A stretch of DNA of 64,000 nucleotides from Phytophthora hibernalis (GCA_012656075.1 JAAKBF010000047.1:124001-188000), one strand, 5' to 3'. Positions 10,100 through 21,889 are shown, counted from the stretch's first letter. The notes: a model not told the origin generated them from the sequence alone. Translations and numbers: made by a program.

Positions 10100-12200
10100 G
10101 TCAAGCCATTATTTCCCCGCTGAAGTTTGAAGCCGAAGATTGACCGCTCCAGCATCGCGAGCCGTCTCCCATGCACGATTGCCGCCTTGAGCAGGTACCT
10201 CTGCTAGAAACACTGTTGTGCGCAAACTACTTGTGAGCTGAAGATGTTGATCATAATTCAGATGGAATAATTAACTTCTGACAGCACTGCTGTTTCTTGA
10301 CGGGTGAACTATTTAAAAATTGTCGTAGCTGGGTCATGTTATGTGATCGTGCGCGCATTTTTTCACATGTGTAATTGCAGTTTTTCACGTGGATGTCGAG
10401 AAGAGTCGCAAATTTCTCGTCTTCATTCCAGCATTTCAGAGTATTAATAACGGAACTAAGATCAAAATACGCCTCAACGCAAGAGATGATTTTTTTGCAC
10501 CGCGCAGTCGAATTCAATTGTTCTTGTGGTGGCTGTTGCCGCAGAGCCATTTCCGCGGGGCCTTGTTCGCGATGCATGTATTTCTCTAAATGGTATGACT
10601 TCAAGGTGGCGAGGGAGCCCCTTTGTGTTCACCAGGTAAAAGAAAGATCAATCCAAGACTACTTGGTAGTCAATCATTGTCTTTTTACTTTCTATGTTTA
10701 AGGCCTACAATCAGCATCTAAACTTTTGTTACCGACGTCACAAGCACCACGTTGTGATGTACGCAACTTCCAACGGCACCTATAATCGACATTCGAACTC
10801 GACAGATGCTGCATGACTGCATCGCAATCCGCTGCATCCTTTCCATCGTTGCGGCACGACTTGGCTTCAAACTCCAACGCAGCATAGGTATGCTGTCTCG
10901 GTCGTACGCCCTCACTTGCAACACGATATTATTTCCATCCGTTGCCATTGTGTGCACAACTCTCAAATGCAATGCCCATCAACCCGTCATCGCCAAGCAT
11001 GCGACCCTTGGACCACAACATCTCGTAGTAGCATACCTCCACAAACTTGCCAAATTGCCTCAACGCATAATCAGAGGTGATCACACAAACCACGACATCG
11101 ACAGCATATACGCGGATCCTTAAGGGTTAAGCGATCAATTTGCTGCGTCGATCCAAGAGCATTTTGGGTATTGAGACGTCCTGCACCAGCCACATTGACA
11201 AGACTAACAGCTTGATAGATCGCATCCTTGACAGCATCCGTCTCCGATAAGAAATCGCACCCACGTAGAAGTATCTGTCCAAGATCTCGTGTTCCGTGTC
11301 AATTGTCTTAAAATCGGAAAGGGGATGAGACATCAGGGATGTCGCTATCCTTCATTTAACGGGGTCGCAAGCAACCGGAACCGTGGCAGCTTCGCAAAGT
11401 GCTATTAATGTCGTGATACTGCCCATCAAGACACAATTCAAACTTTTGATTCTCCATCCACGAGCTGGAACCACACTTCACGCGTCATAGCGGTTGCAAA
11501 TTCGAGAATGACAGTTAGAGAACACTCGCGAACTGAGGTTTAATACTCTTAAATTCTCAGCATACATGTAAAATCTAGAGATCAGGATTGACGGCTGCCA
11601 GTAAGGCGCCTGGCCCTCCTTGTACATGTACTTTCGCGATCGTCGAAAAGCGAAGCGGCCGCCTGCCATTTACGATTGCAGCCTCAAAACGAGCTGATAC
11701 TTCTGCTAGATCACCTAGCACGCCGTTGTGCGCAGACTATAATCCTTTTGAGTTGAAGATGTTCATCACAATTCAGATGGATCAATGGTCTTCTCATAGC
11801 TTTGAGCTATACTCCGATAACTCTCGGCGGATACCGGTATATATATTGCTTGACGCTCTCATGCAGCCTTCGACTGATCCTCTTTTTGTCTGCACAAACT
11901 AGAACAAACACAAGGATTTCATTCGCTTGCTCGAAGACGTACCATTTAGAGGACTACATGCACCGCGAACAAGACACTATCGAAATGGCTCAGCAGCAAC
12001 ATGCCACCACAAGAACAATGACCTCGACTGTGCGGTGCTGCAAAGCACTTCAACTATCCCGCCTGTTTCTTGAAACATTCTGTCCTCTGTATGTCCATAG
12101 TGTATCCAAGAACACATTGTGTGGTGCACACAGCGATACGAGCCAACTGATCCGAGCCGACACTCGACATTTCGAAGGCATCCGAAGCTCCACCTCTTCC
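10100..12200. other. Gene-free stretch with a duplicated, partly inverted module
   Basis: Two segments are related. On the minus strand about 10604-10500 encodes YHLEKYMHREQGPAEMA; on the plus strand about 11937-12040 encodes YHLEDYMHREQDTIEMA, continuing in both with Gln-rich residues and a basic CCK/CKK end. A neighbouring block (GAAGATGTTCATCACAATTCAGATGG at 11755 and its relative at 10241) has the same orientation in both copies, so part of one copy has been inverted. No known domain is recognisable. These are probably fragments of a dispersed repeat family. The rest holds nothing I can name. Confidence 0.5.
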
Positions 12201-12207
12201 TGTGTCA

Positions 12208-12892
12208 ATGGCTCTCCGCGTCCTCTCCCAGACTCTGCGTCTCCAGTCGGCCACCCCTTCGGCCTGGCGCGCGGCCTCGCAGCGACTCTCCTTCTTTTCC
12301 ACCAAGTACACGCCGCAGCACGAGTACGTGACGCTCAAGGGCAAGGAGGGCACCATCGGAATCACCGACTTTGCCCAGAACTCACTGGGAGACGTCGTAT
12401 ACGTGGACCTGCCGTCGGTCGGTGACAAGTTCCAGAAGGGGTACGTCCGTCTACAGTAGACTCCTGTGTCTGCAGCGTCCTAAACTGACTCGTGTGTCAT
12501 TTTGGCCTCTAAAGCGACCCGTTCGGTGCCGTGGAGTCCGTCAAGGCCGCCAGCGACGTGTACACGCCCGCGGCCGGCACGGTTACGGCCGTGAACGAGG
12601 TAGGAAGCAGTTGCAACTGCTGTAGGTGATACTAGTGGGATGTGAACTAACTTTTGTCTGGATGGTTGTGCAGGATCTGGCCGAGAGCCCCAACCTCGTG
12701 AACGACGAGGCTATGACCGGTGGCTGGTTCATCAAGCTGGAGGTGCGTTGTTTGCTGAAATTGCTGACTGATGGGAGCTTCTGCTGACTGTGTGTATTGT
12801 TCCTTTTGACGCAGCTGGACGACGTGTCGGAGCTAGACGAGCTGCTGGACGAGGCCGCCTACAAGGAGCACTGCGAGAACGAGGAGCACTAA
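12208..12892 (+). CDS. GCSH: Glycine cleavage system H protein (mitochondrial)
   Basis: Four exons: 12208-12440, 12515-12599, 12674-12742 and 12815-12892, all with clean GT..AG ends. The H protein carries a lipoyl arm that shuttles the aminomethyl group between the P, T and L proteins of glycine decarboxylase in the mitochondrial matrix. The lipoyl site is VESVKAASDVYTP, where the Lys is the attachment residue, preceded by GDVVYVDLPSVGDKF. The first 30-odd residues (MALRVLSQTLRLQS..) are Arg/Leu/Ser-rich without acids, a typical mitochondrial targeting sequence. The C-terminal helix (LDELLDEAAYKEHCENEEH) is as in the family. Length is usual. No frame damage. Confidence 0.96.
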
Positions 12893-13303
12893 ACTGCCGG
12901 TTGATCTCCAGCAGCCCCTTTAAAGCTGCTGCAAATTCGCATCCTTAAAATCCCAGCCCCCTTCCCCTGGCTTGCCCGTCGTTCCTCCATTCATTCTTCC
13001 CTTGATTACATTGCAACATGCTCCTGTTGATGGGATGCCACAGCAATACGACGTAGCCATTTGTCGCTTGAGGCGGGTCAGTCACACAACTTAAGCTTGG
13101 CACGTCACTTCCGCAACTCAAATGTTTGCGAAAATTCAAATTGTTAGCTTCTATCCGTCATGCACACACATTGCGCTCAGTAAAAGTAAAGTTATCCGGT
13201 TGTGTATAAGTAATGTAAAGAGAAGTATAGTCGGGCACACTAGAGATGCTTTTGCAACAACTCAGTCGGGGACAGCATCACAAAAAAGACTTTTCGCTCA
13301 ATA
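12893..13303. promoter_or_regulatory. Intergenic region before the kinesin gene
   Basis: About 410 bases between the H-protein stop and the kinesin start. It must hold the H-protein 3' end and the kinesin promoter. I see no clear TATA box or named oomycete initiator. Confidence 0.3.
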
Positions 13304-16300
13304 ATGGACGAGGAGACCAACGTCAAAGTCTTCTGCCGCGTGCGACCGCCCAACGAGCGCGAACGGGGCGTCGAGGCCAGTGCACTAGGAGGGCCTGCAG
13401 GCTTCTTTACACGGAGCATCTCCTCTGGCCTGGCCAAGAAGTGCGTGAGCGTGTCGGCGTCAGGCCAGTCGCTCTTCCTGCAGAGTAAACATGGCCCGTC
13501 GCGGACCTTCACGTTCGACCGCGTCTTCGGCGAAGACGCCACACAAAATGACGTGTTCGACGTGGTGGGAGCTCCAATCACACAGGCCTGTCTAGAGGGA
13601 TACAACGGCACCATCTTCGCCTACGGACAGACGGGCTCGGGCAAGACGTTCACCATGCAGGGACCCGACGACGTCATCGACACGGAGGCGCACGGCTTGA
13701 CGCAGGACCAATTGGCTCTGCGTGGCCTCGTACCACGTGTATTTGACTATCTGTTCCACAATGTGGTGGCCCAGGATAACAGGACGAACGTGCAACACAC
13801 GTTCGCGTGCTCGTTCCTCGAGATCTACAACGAGCGAGTGTACGACCTGCTGGACGGAGGCAGCGCCAAGGACGCGGCCGGCCTGCAGCTCCGAGAGAAC
13901 GGGCGCAAGGGCGTCCACGTGGAAGGACTGATCGAAAGCGTCGTGACCAACTCCAAGAAAGCGGCCGAGCTCATGACCGTGGGCGCGCAGAACCGACGCG
14001 TCGGACAGACGTCCATGAACAGAGAGCAGCAGGTCACACAGTGTCTTTATCCTGCAATTGCAGACCAAGGAGACGACGCCGGAAGGCATGAATACCCGTA
14101 CGTCGAGATTCAATTTGGTGGATTTGGCAGGCTCCGAACGCCAACGGAGTACAGACGCAGCAGGAGAGCGGCTGAAGGAGGCTGGAAGTATCAACAAATC
14201 GCTGTCGGCTCTAGGGAATGTCATCATGGGGCTCTCGGAGCAGTCAGTGGGTAAACATCGCCACGTGCACTACCGCGACTCCAAGCTGACCTTCCTCCTG
14301 AAGGATTCGTTGGGTGGAAACTCCAAAACGTTCATGGTCGCGACGATCTCGCCGGCAGAGGATTCCGCCTTCGAGACGTTGTCTACGCTCAAGTTTGCAC
14401 AGCGAGCGAAGATGATCCAAAACAGCGCAATGGTGAATGAAGACTCGGTAGGCAGTGTTCTCTTCTTGCAAGAAGAGCTCCAGCGACTTCGGCGGCAGCT
14501 GCAACAAGCGCACCAAGAAATCGCTCGCAATATCCCCGAATCGAGTTTGCTCTTGCATGGTGGATCCGAAGTCTCTTCAAGCCAAGACTCGGCTGCCCCC
14601 TCGACACAGCAACTCGGACCACAGTGTGACCCTGTCATCGATACCCGCTTTCGTGAACTGGAGGAATCATTTGCGACGACCGCTGAGAAGAACGACAGGT
14701 TGCTACGCTCGTCTGAGTACCTGCAGATTCAGAATGGTAATTTCCAGACCCTCTGTGCAGAATTGAAGAACCATATTGCACATTTGAAGATGATGCTTCG
14801 ACTGCGAGGAATCACTGACTCAGGTGCTCACGAATATAAGCCCACAGCTGATGCCATTGAGTGGAGGATGAAGTACGAAGAGATGGAAGAACGCTTTGCT
14901 GAGCTTCAGGACGAACTGCAGCGCAGTGGAATCGACGTGGCCGGCATGACTGGAAAGGTTAATAGCGAGGCAGAGAAGCTCAACATGATGCTTCTCGCTC
15001 TCACCAAGCAGCTTGCATTTGTGCTGCACGACAAACACGACTTACAGGACCGTCTGCTTGAAAATCAATCTGGTAAAGATGAAAGCATGGAAGGACCTAC
15101 GTCTCAAGAGGCCGTGGATACTGATTTTTCCGCTCGGCTCGAGGAAGCGCTGAAGCAACAGGCCAGTGAATACCAGGCCAAGTTGGACTCAGTCGCAGCC
15201 GTCCATGCGTGCATTGAAGAAAATGCAGCAGAGGTATCATTGGAGCTTCTGCAGATAAAAGAACGCGAAGCTTCTTGGTCAGTTCAGCAGCACAACGCTG
15301 AAAGACAGCTTGCAGATTCCAAAGTGGCCCTACAGCGCTCAGAAGAGTCCCATTCTTCGACCCGAGAAATTCTGGTTCGGGAGAAAGTCAGAGTTGAGAA
15401 TCTGGAGGTTCAGCTAGAACGTGCTCGTGAAGCTGTCAGCCTCAAATCCGAAGCTGCATTAGCTGACGCTGTCACCACTAACCGAGACCTCGAAAGATTT
15501 AAGAAGCTATTGCAGCATCAACTTGCTGCAGTGACCGCAGATCTTAAACAGCGTGAGCACCAGACCCAAGAAGCTGAAAAAGCGTTTGCCCAACTGAAGG
15601 TTGAGATGGCTCATCTTGAAGAATCAAACCAGAAAATAGCGTCACAGCTTGGTGAGACTCGTGATGAATTGAAGGAAGCCTTCCTGCAAAGCGCACTCTT
15701 GCGAACAGAAATTTCTGATCGTGACAATGCCATTAACGATTTGAAGCGCGCTGAAGCCGCGGTAACTGAGGAAAACTGATCCTGGAGCAGAAGCTTGAGG
15801 AATCCAAGAATACTATCGTAAAACTGCATGATAATGCCGTTGCCACTGCCCAAAAACATGCTGATGCGATTGACTCATTGACGCATCAAGCACAAGAGGA
15901 AGAGTGTAGTCTCATTGAAGATTTCAAAAAGCAACTGTGTGTGAAGGAGGAACATTTTCAACAGCTTCGACTTGAGTTCGATGACCACAAAGCCAAGACA
16001 GAAGAAACTAATTATCTCCATAACACAATGATTGAGGTGAAGGAAGCATCGTTGGTTGAACTTCAGCGCCAGCTTGATGATCAGGAGCAGGTGTCCAAGC
16101 TAGCGATCGAAGACCTCGAGCAAAACGTTTCCAAGTCTGCTGATGATCTATCCCAGCTTTCCGAAGACAAGGATCGAATCGAATCAGAGCGAGATTCTGC
16201 TATGCAAGATATTGAGCGACTTCAGGGCGATACGAAAAATCTTCAATGCGAGATGGACGCAATGGTGTGCGAGATTGTGGATTTGTCAGAGAGTGCTGAG

Positions 16301-18382
16301 CAGTTTTCATTCCAGGCTAGCGGTCTGGAAAAGCAGAATGCTGGACTACTGAAGAGATGCGAAGAACAGCAATCGCAGCTCTCCGAATCGGAAGGCACCA
16401 TTAAGAAGTTCACGCAAGAAGTAAAGGAGCTTCAGCAGGAAGTTGCAAGTCAGTCCAACGAGGCCGTTGAGCTTCGAAAGGATCTCGCCTTGGCACAGGA
16501 AGATGCTTGCCAAGCTGCTATTGAACAGTCTCAACAACGTGAGGAGCTTACTACAAGTGCAGCGAAGATTGAAGAACTGAAGCAGAAACTTGCTGCAAAC
16601 AAGGATACCATGGACGAGATGTCGAGCAAGCTTGAGAAGGTAGTAAACAAGGTTTGCGATGCTGAAGATGCTGATTCACACCTGCGGATGGAGATAAAGA
16701 TGTACAAGGGGATCGAAGCGGCCCTGCGTGATGAAGTACGCAAAGTAGAGTCTGATCGTTTGGAACTTGCTAATTCTCTGAAGGCTGAGCAAGAGTCAAA
16801 GCAGGATGTGGAACAAAAGTTTGCTGAAGCTCGAGACACATGGATGGCCGAGAAGAACAAACTCTTGCAACATTCTCAAGAATCGATGTCGGCTGTTGAG
16901 AAATGTGTTAAGGAGCTGACACTCAATGGGGAAACTCTTTCAGCTCATAAATGCGAACTGGAGCAAGAGAATGTTAGTTTAAAGGCATCGATTCTTGAGA
17001 AGAATAGCAACCTACAAGAGCTGAATGATTGTGTTGCCGAGCGGGAAGACACGATCCGTTCGCTAGAGTCAAGCACCGCAGCCTCAGCTGCAACACAGGA
17101 CAACGTCGCCGAGCTGCAGAACAACCTACGTGATCTTGAACAGCAGTTGGTGGAGCAACAGAGTGCTGTCTCGAAGCAGGAGGAGGAGCTGTGTGAGAAA
17201 TCGACCGTCATTTCGGACAGGGATAACACCATTAGCTCGCTGAATGAGCGTTTGCAGAACAATGAAGCAGCGTGGAATCTGAAGACCCGTGAGTACAAAG
17301 CTGAGTTGGAGACTGTCCATGGCCGAGTGCAAGCGTTTGAGCAGTTGGTTGCCGAGAAGTCAGCCGTGTTCGCAAATGCTGAAGAAACATTCCTGAAAGA
17401 GAAGTGCTCACTTGAGCAGAATATTATGGAAGGAGAGCAAATCTTGGCGCAACAAACGGAGCAACTGATGCAGGAGATCAAGCAATTAGAGTCATTGATT
17501 GCGAAGAAGGACACGCAGCTCCAGCTTGCGAGCAAATCTTTAGCCAAGGCGGAGGAACGTTTGGCACACTCTGCCGGGGATGCAAAGGTTATAGAACTTC
17601 AGGCTGCGATAGAAGAGCTCGAAATTAAGCACAAATCTGTTGTGGCTGAGAACGTGAGTCTCAAGAAGAAGGCAGTATCTGAGCTGAAGGAGCAGGAGGA
17701 GGAGATCATGCGTCGCCGGAGTGAACTTGACGCCGCCGAGCAGCACATTAGATCTGACCGGAGCGTATTGGAAGAGCAGAAAGCAGCAGCTCTTGCAGTT
17801 GAGACTGTCCAGAAGGAAACCAAAGCGAAGGCTGGTGCTCAAGATTCCGTTGGCCAGCTGAAGCGCAAATTCTTGACAGACAAGGTGAGGATGCAGCGCG
17901 AGATCCAATCGCTAGCCAAGAAGCTGGAGATGGTGACGAAAGAGAACGAGAAGCTTGTTGGACACCACAATAGCCGCCAGAAGATTCAGCACCACGCCAA
18001 GGTCAAGGAGGAGAACAACCGTCTTCTGGACCAGGTGCGGCAGCTGACGGATGAAAAATTCAAACTGCAGCGGTCGTTGGAGAAGCTGCGCTCTACACTC
18101 AAGGAGAAGGAGAACATTGGTGTGGATTCCACCAGCAATACGCCGCCATCGGTGTCGCCTGCAACGAGCGCATTCAGCCGGACACCAGTGACCAACAAAG
18201 TCCGGACACCGAGTCTGGGTAGTGCATCAAGTGTAACAGCAGGAACTGCCGCTTCTCAAGCAAGGATAGCAGCAAGGTTAGCAGCGCGCGGCCGACCCAT
18301 GAGTCGGTCAGCATCGCCAGGGCCACCCAAGAAGAGGGTACGAACACCTTCAAGTTCATCGGGACCAGGTTGGCAGAGATAG
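13304..18382 (+). CDS. Kinesin-12/KIF15-like motor with very long coiled coil
   Basis: The N-terminal motor domain begins NVKVFCRVRPPNERER and has the P-loop GQTGSGKT, a kinesin switch I region and switch II NLVDLAGSERQ, followed by the motor end KLTFLLKDSLGGNSKTFMVA. The closest family by eye is kinesin-12 (KIF15-like): GYNGTIFAYGQTGSGKTFTM and a long motor-proximal stalk. About 1,200 residues of coiled coil follow, ending in a Ser/Pro/Arg-rich tail (RMSRSASPG..). Such motors work on spindle microtubules, phragmoplasts or cilia. Two breaks interrupt an otherwise clean single-exon gene: two bases (AG) seem missing at about 14028-14033, exactly inside switch I (NRE-SSRSH-SVF expected), and one A at about 15772-15775. 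Beyond each break the next frame continues the family sequence at once, so both look like sequence errors. Confidence 0.88.
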
Positions 18383-18492
18383 CTTCAAGGTGCACCATCC
18401 CAGTATGCGTAACGACTCGAGTGGATGTATTAGATGTAGGCAAAGGAGTAATGCACATGCAGTTCATTTATTGAGACTTGCTGTGATTGTCG

Positions 18493-19549
18493 ATGTCGTC
18501 TTTGCTCGATGTTGCGAAGGCAATGAACGCCGAGGCAGTTAGTGGTTCTGCGATGCTATCGCTTGCTGACGTCGCCAGAGCTGAAAATGCTGCTAACGGT
18601 TCGTCCAAGCCCATGACTCTGGTAGATGTGGCCAAACAAGAGCCACAACCTCCAAAGCAAACACTGCAACAGTTAGCACAAGAGATCGACAAGGAAGACC
18701 GATCTAGAATTCAAGTAACACTGGAGTCCACAGCCAAGGAGGTGAAAATGGAGCGTCAGGAACTCCGCTCACAGACTTTGAAGCAAGCAGCAGCGGAAGT
18801 GCAGCAGGAAGAGCAACAAGCTGCTCAAGTGCTGACTGCAAATGTTGCGTCGGTGAAGAACACGAAACCAGAGGTGGTAAATCCTGACAAGAACAAGGAG
18901 AATGATGATGCCGATGGTTACTCGAGCTTTGAAGACGACGATGACAACACCCCGAAGAAAAATGCCACCAAGCAGCAGGAGCCCACAGAGGACGAACCAG
19001 CAGACGAGGAAGAGCTACGATCCACCTCCGCAGACGACTCCAAGTGACTCCAAGGAAAGCAAGGAGTTCCTCCGTGCAGTGTATCGTGCCGACAAGTACC
19101 AAGTCCGAGATATGCTTGACGACGGAGTAGTTGACGCCAACATCGCCGACCAAGTAAGACACAGCTTCCAGTTCTCTCTTGAGTCTTCATCTCACCGCCT
19201 TGTTCTCTTCACAGCACGGCTGGAGTGGGTTGCACTGGGCTGCGTCTCAGAACCATAGTGAGCTCCTCAAGCTTCTCGTCCAGAAAGGGGCTCAAGTGAA
19301 TGCCATCGACCAGGTAAATACGTCTCAGCCTCCTCTTCCTCATCCTCTTCCTCACCTCCTCTGCAGATGAACGGCTGGACAGCTCTGCACGTAGCGGTGG
19401 TGCGTGAATCCGTCTCGTGCGTCAACATCCTGCTGTCCTCTGGCGCTGACCCTCGCATCAAAGACAAATACGGCGACACCATCGTCGAGTGTCTGCAAGC
19501 TGCCAGTAGACACAAGAAAGCCAAAATGTTACTCCTCCTCCGTAGATAG
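18493..19549 (+). CDS. Ankyrin-repeat protein with acidic, coiled N-terminus
   Basis: The first exon (18493-19153) encodes repeated short motifs of the type SLADVARAE / LVDVAKQE / LLDVAKAM, then a Gln/Glu-rich helix and an acidic Asp/Glu region. Exons 19215-19313 and 19367-19549 encode ankyrin repeats (HGWSGLHWAASQNHSELLKLLV, NGWTALHVAVVRESVSCVNILLSSGADP). The splice sites are clean and fall at repeat borders. A stop appears at 19044 where GACTCCAAG occurs twice, 10 bases apart; adding two bases between the copies keeps one frame through into the repeats (..DSK..DSKESKEFL). Function is unknown beyond protein-protein contact by the ankyrin part. The N-terminal DVA(K/R) repeats are not a family I recognise. 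Confidence 0.75.
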
Positions 19550-19610
19550 CCAGTCTCCTGTTTTCTGTCTTTTCCCGAGTATTTAATGTGCGTGACTATG
19601 TATCAGCCGT

Positions 19611-19982
19611 CTACGAGGACGCGCCGAAGGAGCCCACGTTGTCCTTCTTGTCGTTCTTCTCCACCTTGACCGACTCACGGTACTTCTGCAGGTAGAGCTT
19701 GAGCGGCTCCACGTAGCTATCGAAGCCCAGCGTGCTCATGGCCCAGATGATGTCGTCGCCGTTGATGGTCTTGCGCTTCTCCTGCTGGCACTTGTCGCTA
19801 GCCTCGCTCGTAATGAACGAGATGAACTCGCTCACACACTCCTGCACCGTCTCCTTGCCGTCCTTGGCGATCTTGGCCGTGGATGGCAGCGACACCTTCA
19901 TGATGCGAGAGATGTTGGCCGTCGGCAGGAAACGGTCCTGCTCGCGGATCTCGTCGTCGTTGTGCTCCTCCTTGCTGGCCAT
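19611..19982 (-). CDS. NFYB: NF-YB / HAP3 histone-fold subunit of the CCAAT-binding factor
   Basis: A single exon of 123 residues. From residue 13 the sequence REQDRFLPTANISRIMK starts the NF-YB histone fold, followed by ITSEASDKCQQEKRKTINGDDIIWAM and DSYVEPLKLYLQKYRE, the helices that pair with NF-YC and help NF-YA bind CCAAT. The start chosen (MASKEEHNDDEIREQ) sits where the family usually begins; the open frame runs further upstream without a conserved match. The tail is short and Lys/Asp-rich. The stop lies only about 60 bases from the end of the convergent ankyrin gene, so their 3' ends probably overlap. Confidence 0.95.
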   Translation of the reverse strand: MASKEEHNDDEIREQDRFLPTANISRIMKVSLPSTAKIAKDGKETVQECVSEFISFITSEASDKCQQEKRKTINGDDIIWAMSTLGFDSYVEPLKLYLQKYRESVKVEKNDKKDNVGSFGASS

Positions 19983-20249
19983 CGTCTGCTGCGGTACTGC
20001 GACTTGTTCTGAAGGGTTTTGTGTATGCAGAAGCCGGCGCGAATAATTTGGGGAGAGACATGTCATTGGATGAAAACCGTTTGAATTGATGGGGGATTTG
20101 AACCAATCAGACGATAGTCTGTGACGTGGTGCAACCGGTCGCACCTGTTGGTGTGAAGGTGTCACCTACAAGGTGATCAGAAGGACATCAACCTGTATTG
20201 TCTAACTTGGAGTTCGTCCTTTCATAGGGTTTCACTTGTCTGCAACTTC

Positions 20250-20966
20250 TTAGTCCTCGTCATCCACCTCGTCTTCGCTCACGTCGTCCGTCTTGAAGAA
20301 CGTGTAGGAGAGCGTGATGTTGTGCACGCCATTCATGGACGGGTCGTCGCAGATCTCGGGGTCGATGAAGAAGAAGACGGGCATGTCGATCTCCTCGTTG
20401 GGTTTGAGTCGCTGCTCCTCGAAACAGAAGCACTGGATCTTGTTGAAGTAGACGCCCGCGGACGGCGGGTACACGTTGTACGTGGCGACGCCCGTGATGG
20501 CCTTGTCCGTCTTGTTTCTGGCCGTGTAGAAGGCCAGCGCCGTCTCGCCCGGCACCAGCAGCAAGTCTCGCTGCTGCGGCCGAAAGACCCACGGCATGTT
20601 GGCGCTCACGCCGCCATCGAACGTGATGCGGATGGGCTTCGAGTCCTCCCGGGGCGTGAGTTTGTCGGCCACGAATCCCTCCACGCGCTGTGTGGTGCCT
20701 CCGAAGCCCGTCATCTGGCAGAAAATCTTGTACAGCGGAACAGCAGCGTACGAGATGCCCACCCACGCGATGGCTGTGCCTGCCAGGTACATGACGGCGC
20801 GGCGATTGCGCATCTTGATGGACTCGCGACGCGCCTCCTCTGCTGCGCGCTTGGAGATGCAGCGTCGAGTCATGATACCGGATATACCTGTTGGACGCAG
20901 CAGATGCAGTGACGTCGACGCCAAGACGCCATGGCGAGCCACACGCAGCAGCAGCGAGGGATGCAT
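20250..20966 (-). CDS. COX11: Cytochrome c oxidase assembly protein COX11 (mitochondrial)
   Basis: A single exon of 238 residues. COX11 is an inner-membrane copper chaperone that delivers copper to the Cu-B site of Cox1. A targeting sequence (MHPSLLLRVARHGVLAS..) and a basic segment come first, then one membrane helix (AVMYLAGTAIAWVGISYAAV) and the conserved VPLYKIFCQMTGFGGTTQ. The copper-binding pair is in NKIQCFCFEEQ. The C-terminal part (MPVFFFIDPEICDDP..ITLSYTFF) is typical, with an acidic end. The ATG at 20966 was chosen because it starts the presequence; no family match lies upstream. Frame intact. Confidence 0.95.
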   Translation of the reverse strand: MHPSLLLRVARHGVLASTSLHLLRPTGISGIMTRRCISKRAAEEARRESIKMRNRRAVMYLAGTAIAWVGISYAAVPLYKIFCQMTGFGGTTQRVEGFVADKLTPREDSKPIRITFDGGVSANMPWVFRPQQRDLLLVPGETALAFYTARNKTDKAITGVATYNVYPPSAGVYFNKIQCFCFEEQRLKPNEEIDMPVFFFIDPEICDDPSMNGVHNITLSYTFFKTDDVSEDEVDDED

Positions 20967-21129
20967 GTCGATCGCGCCAAGCAGGGAATGCCTCAGACTT
21001 TGAACGGACCTGTCGTATTGAATACGAAAGCGGTAGCAGAGGTTTCGGACGTAATCGCGAGGATTGTACAGAAAACAAGTCGACACAGAAAAAGAACAGA
21101 TTTTGTGTCTGCAGCCAAGATACTCCTTT

Positions 21130-21889
21130 CAAGTAAAACGGGAAAAGTCGTGACTGGGTCGTGACCTTTGACTCAGTTATTCAGAGATACCATGTGGCTC
21201 GGTCGAAATATATTCAGATATCAAAGTGCAGGTCATGACCCAAAAGTCTCTCTCTGGTTGGCGGATAGCCAACACTCCATTACCACCGAAAGAAAATAAG
21301 AGCGCGGGTCAACTCGGGGCGCTCGCTGGCGCTGCCGTTTCCTGATTATCCAGCCCAGGGCACTGTAAAGTGTCCAAGTGCTCGCGGCCACGAAGATCAT
21401 AGCCGTCGTTGGACCAAAAGGGAGGATACCCGCAGCACATCTCGTACATCATGGCCAAATCTCGCTCGCTCTCTGTCTCCGACCATCCCCTCTCGCATCC
21501 ATGCTCCGCTGGTACAAGTACTGTAAGTCTCCATTATCTAAGGTGCATCTCCTGTGAATGAGTTTGTATGCGCTACTGCTGAATGAAGAGAGCTGATACT
21601 AGCTACAAATGATGATGTTAGGGACTCGATGTGTGTCGCTGTTCAGATTAGCCTTCCGCGGTATTATGCGAAGCTTGTCCAGTGCCAACTACAGGCTTCG
21701 AGGGAATCGTCTCCACGAGAATGAATAAGTGCGCATCTGAAGATTTTACTGCAATTACGTCAGTGCTGGTACTAGTCGCATCATAGTGGTGCTAGGGTCA
21801 CTTAAAGGTGCGGAGCTTGTCCAGTGCCAACTACAGGCTTCGAGGTAAGGTAATCTAAACGTTGTCGTTTATTCATTGTGAAATGGACA
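21130..21889. other. Intergenic region between COX11 and the Crypton
   Basis: No gene is visible. The only clear structure is the 32-base direct repeat at 21672-21703 and 21814-21845. Confidence 0.5.
21672..21845. repeat. Perfect 32-base direct repeat, 142 bases apart
   Basis: The block starting AGCTTGTCCAGTGCCAACTA and ending GGCTTCGAGG is present without a mismatch at 21672-21703 and 21814-21845. It lies just beyond the 3' end of the Crypton gene (21890). It could be the terminal direct repeat of an element or a local duplication. Confidence 0.8.

Noticed and set aside
11802..12425. Long plus-strand frame overlapping the H-protein gene start
   Set aside because: It reads through the H-protein exon in the wrong frame; only its first part, the repeated YHLE module, is meaningful.
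16531..17908. Ser/Cys-rich open frames antisense to the kinesin coiled coil
   Set aside because: These mirror Glu/Lys/Gln heptads on the other strand and have no start context or conserved motif.
19040..19054. Ten-base tandem duplication as a biological frameshift in the ankyrin gene
   Set aside because: A two-base AG loss in an AG run explains the frame equally well and matches the kinesin case, so I do not claim a duplication mutation.
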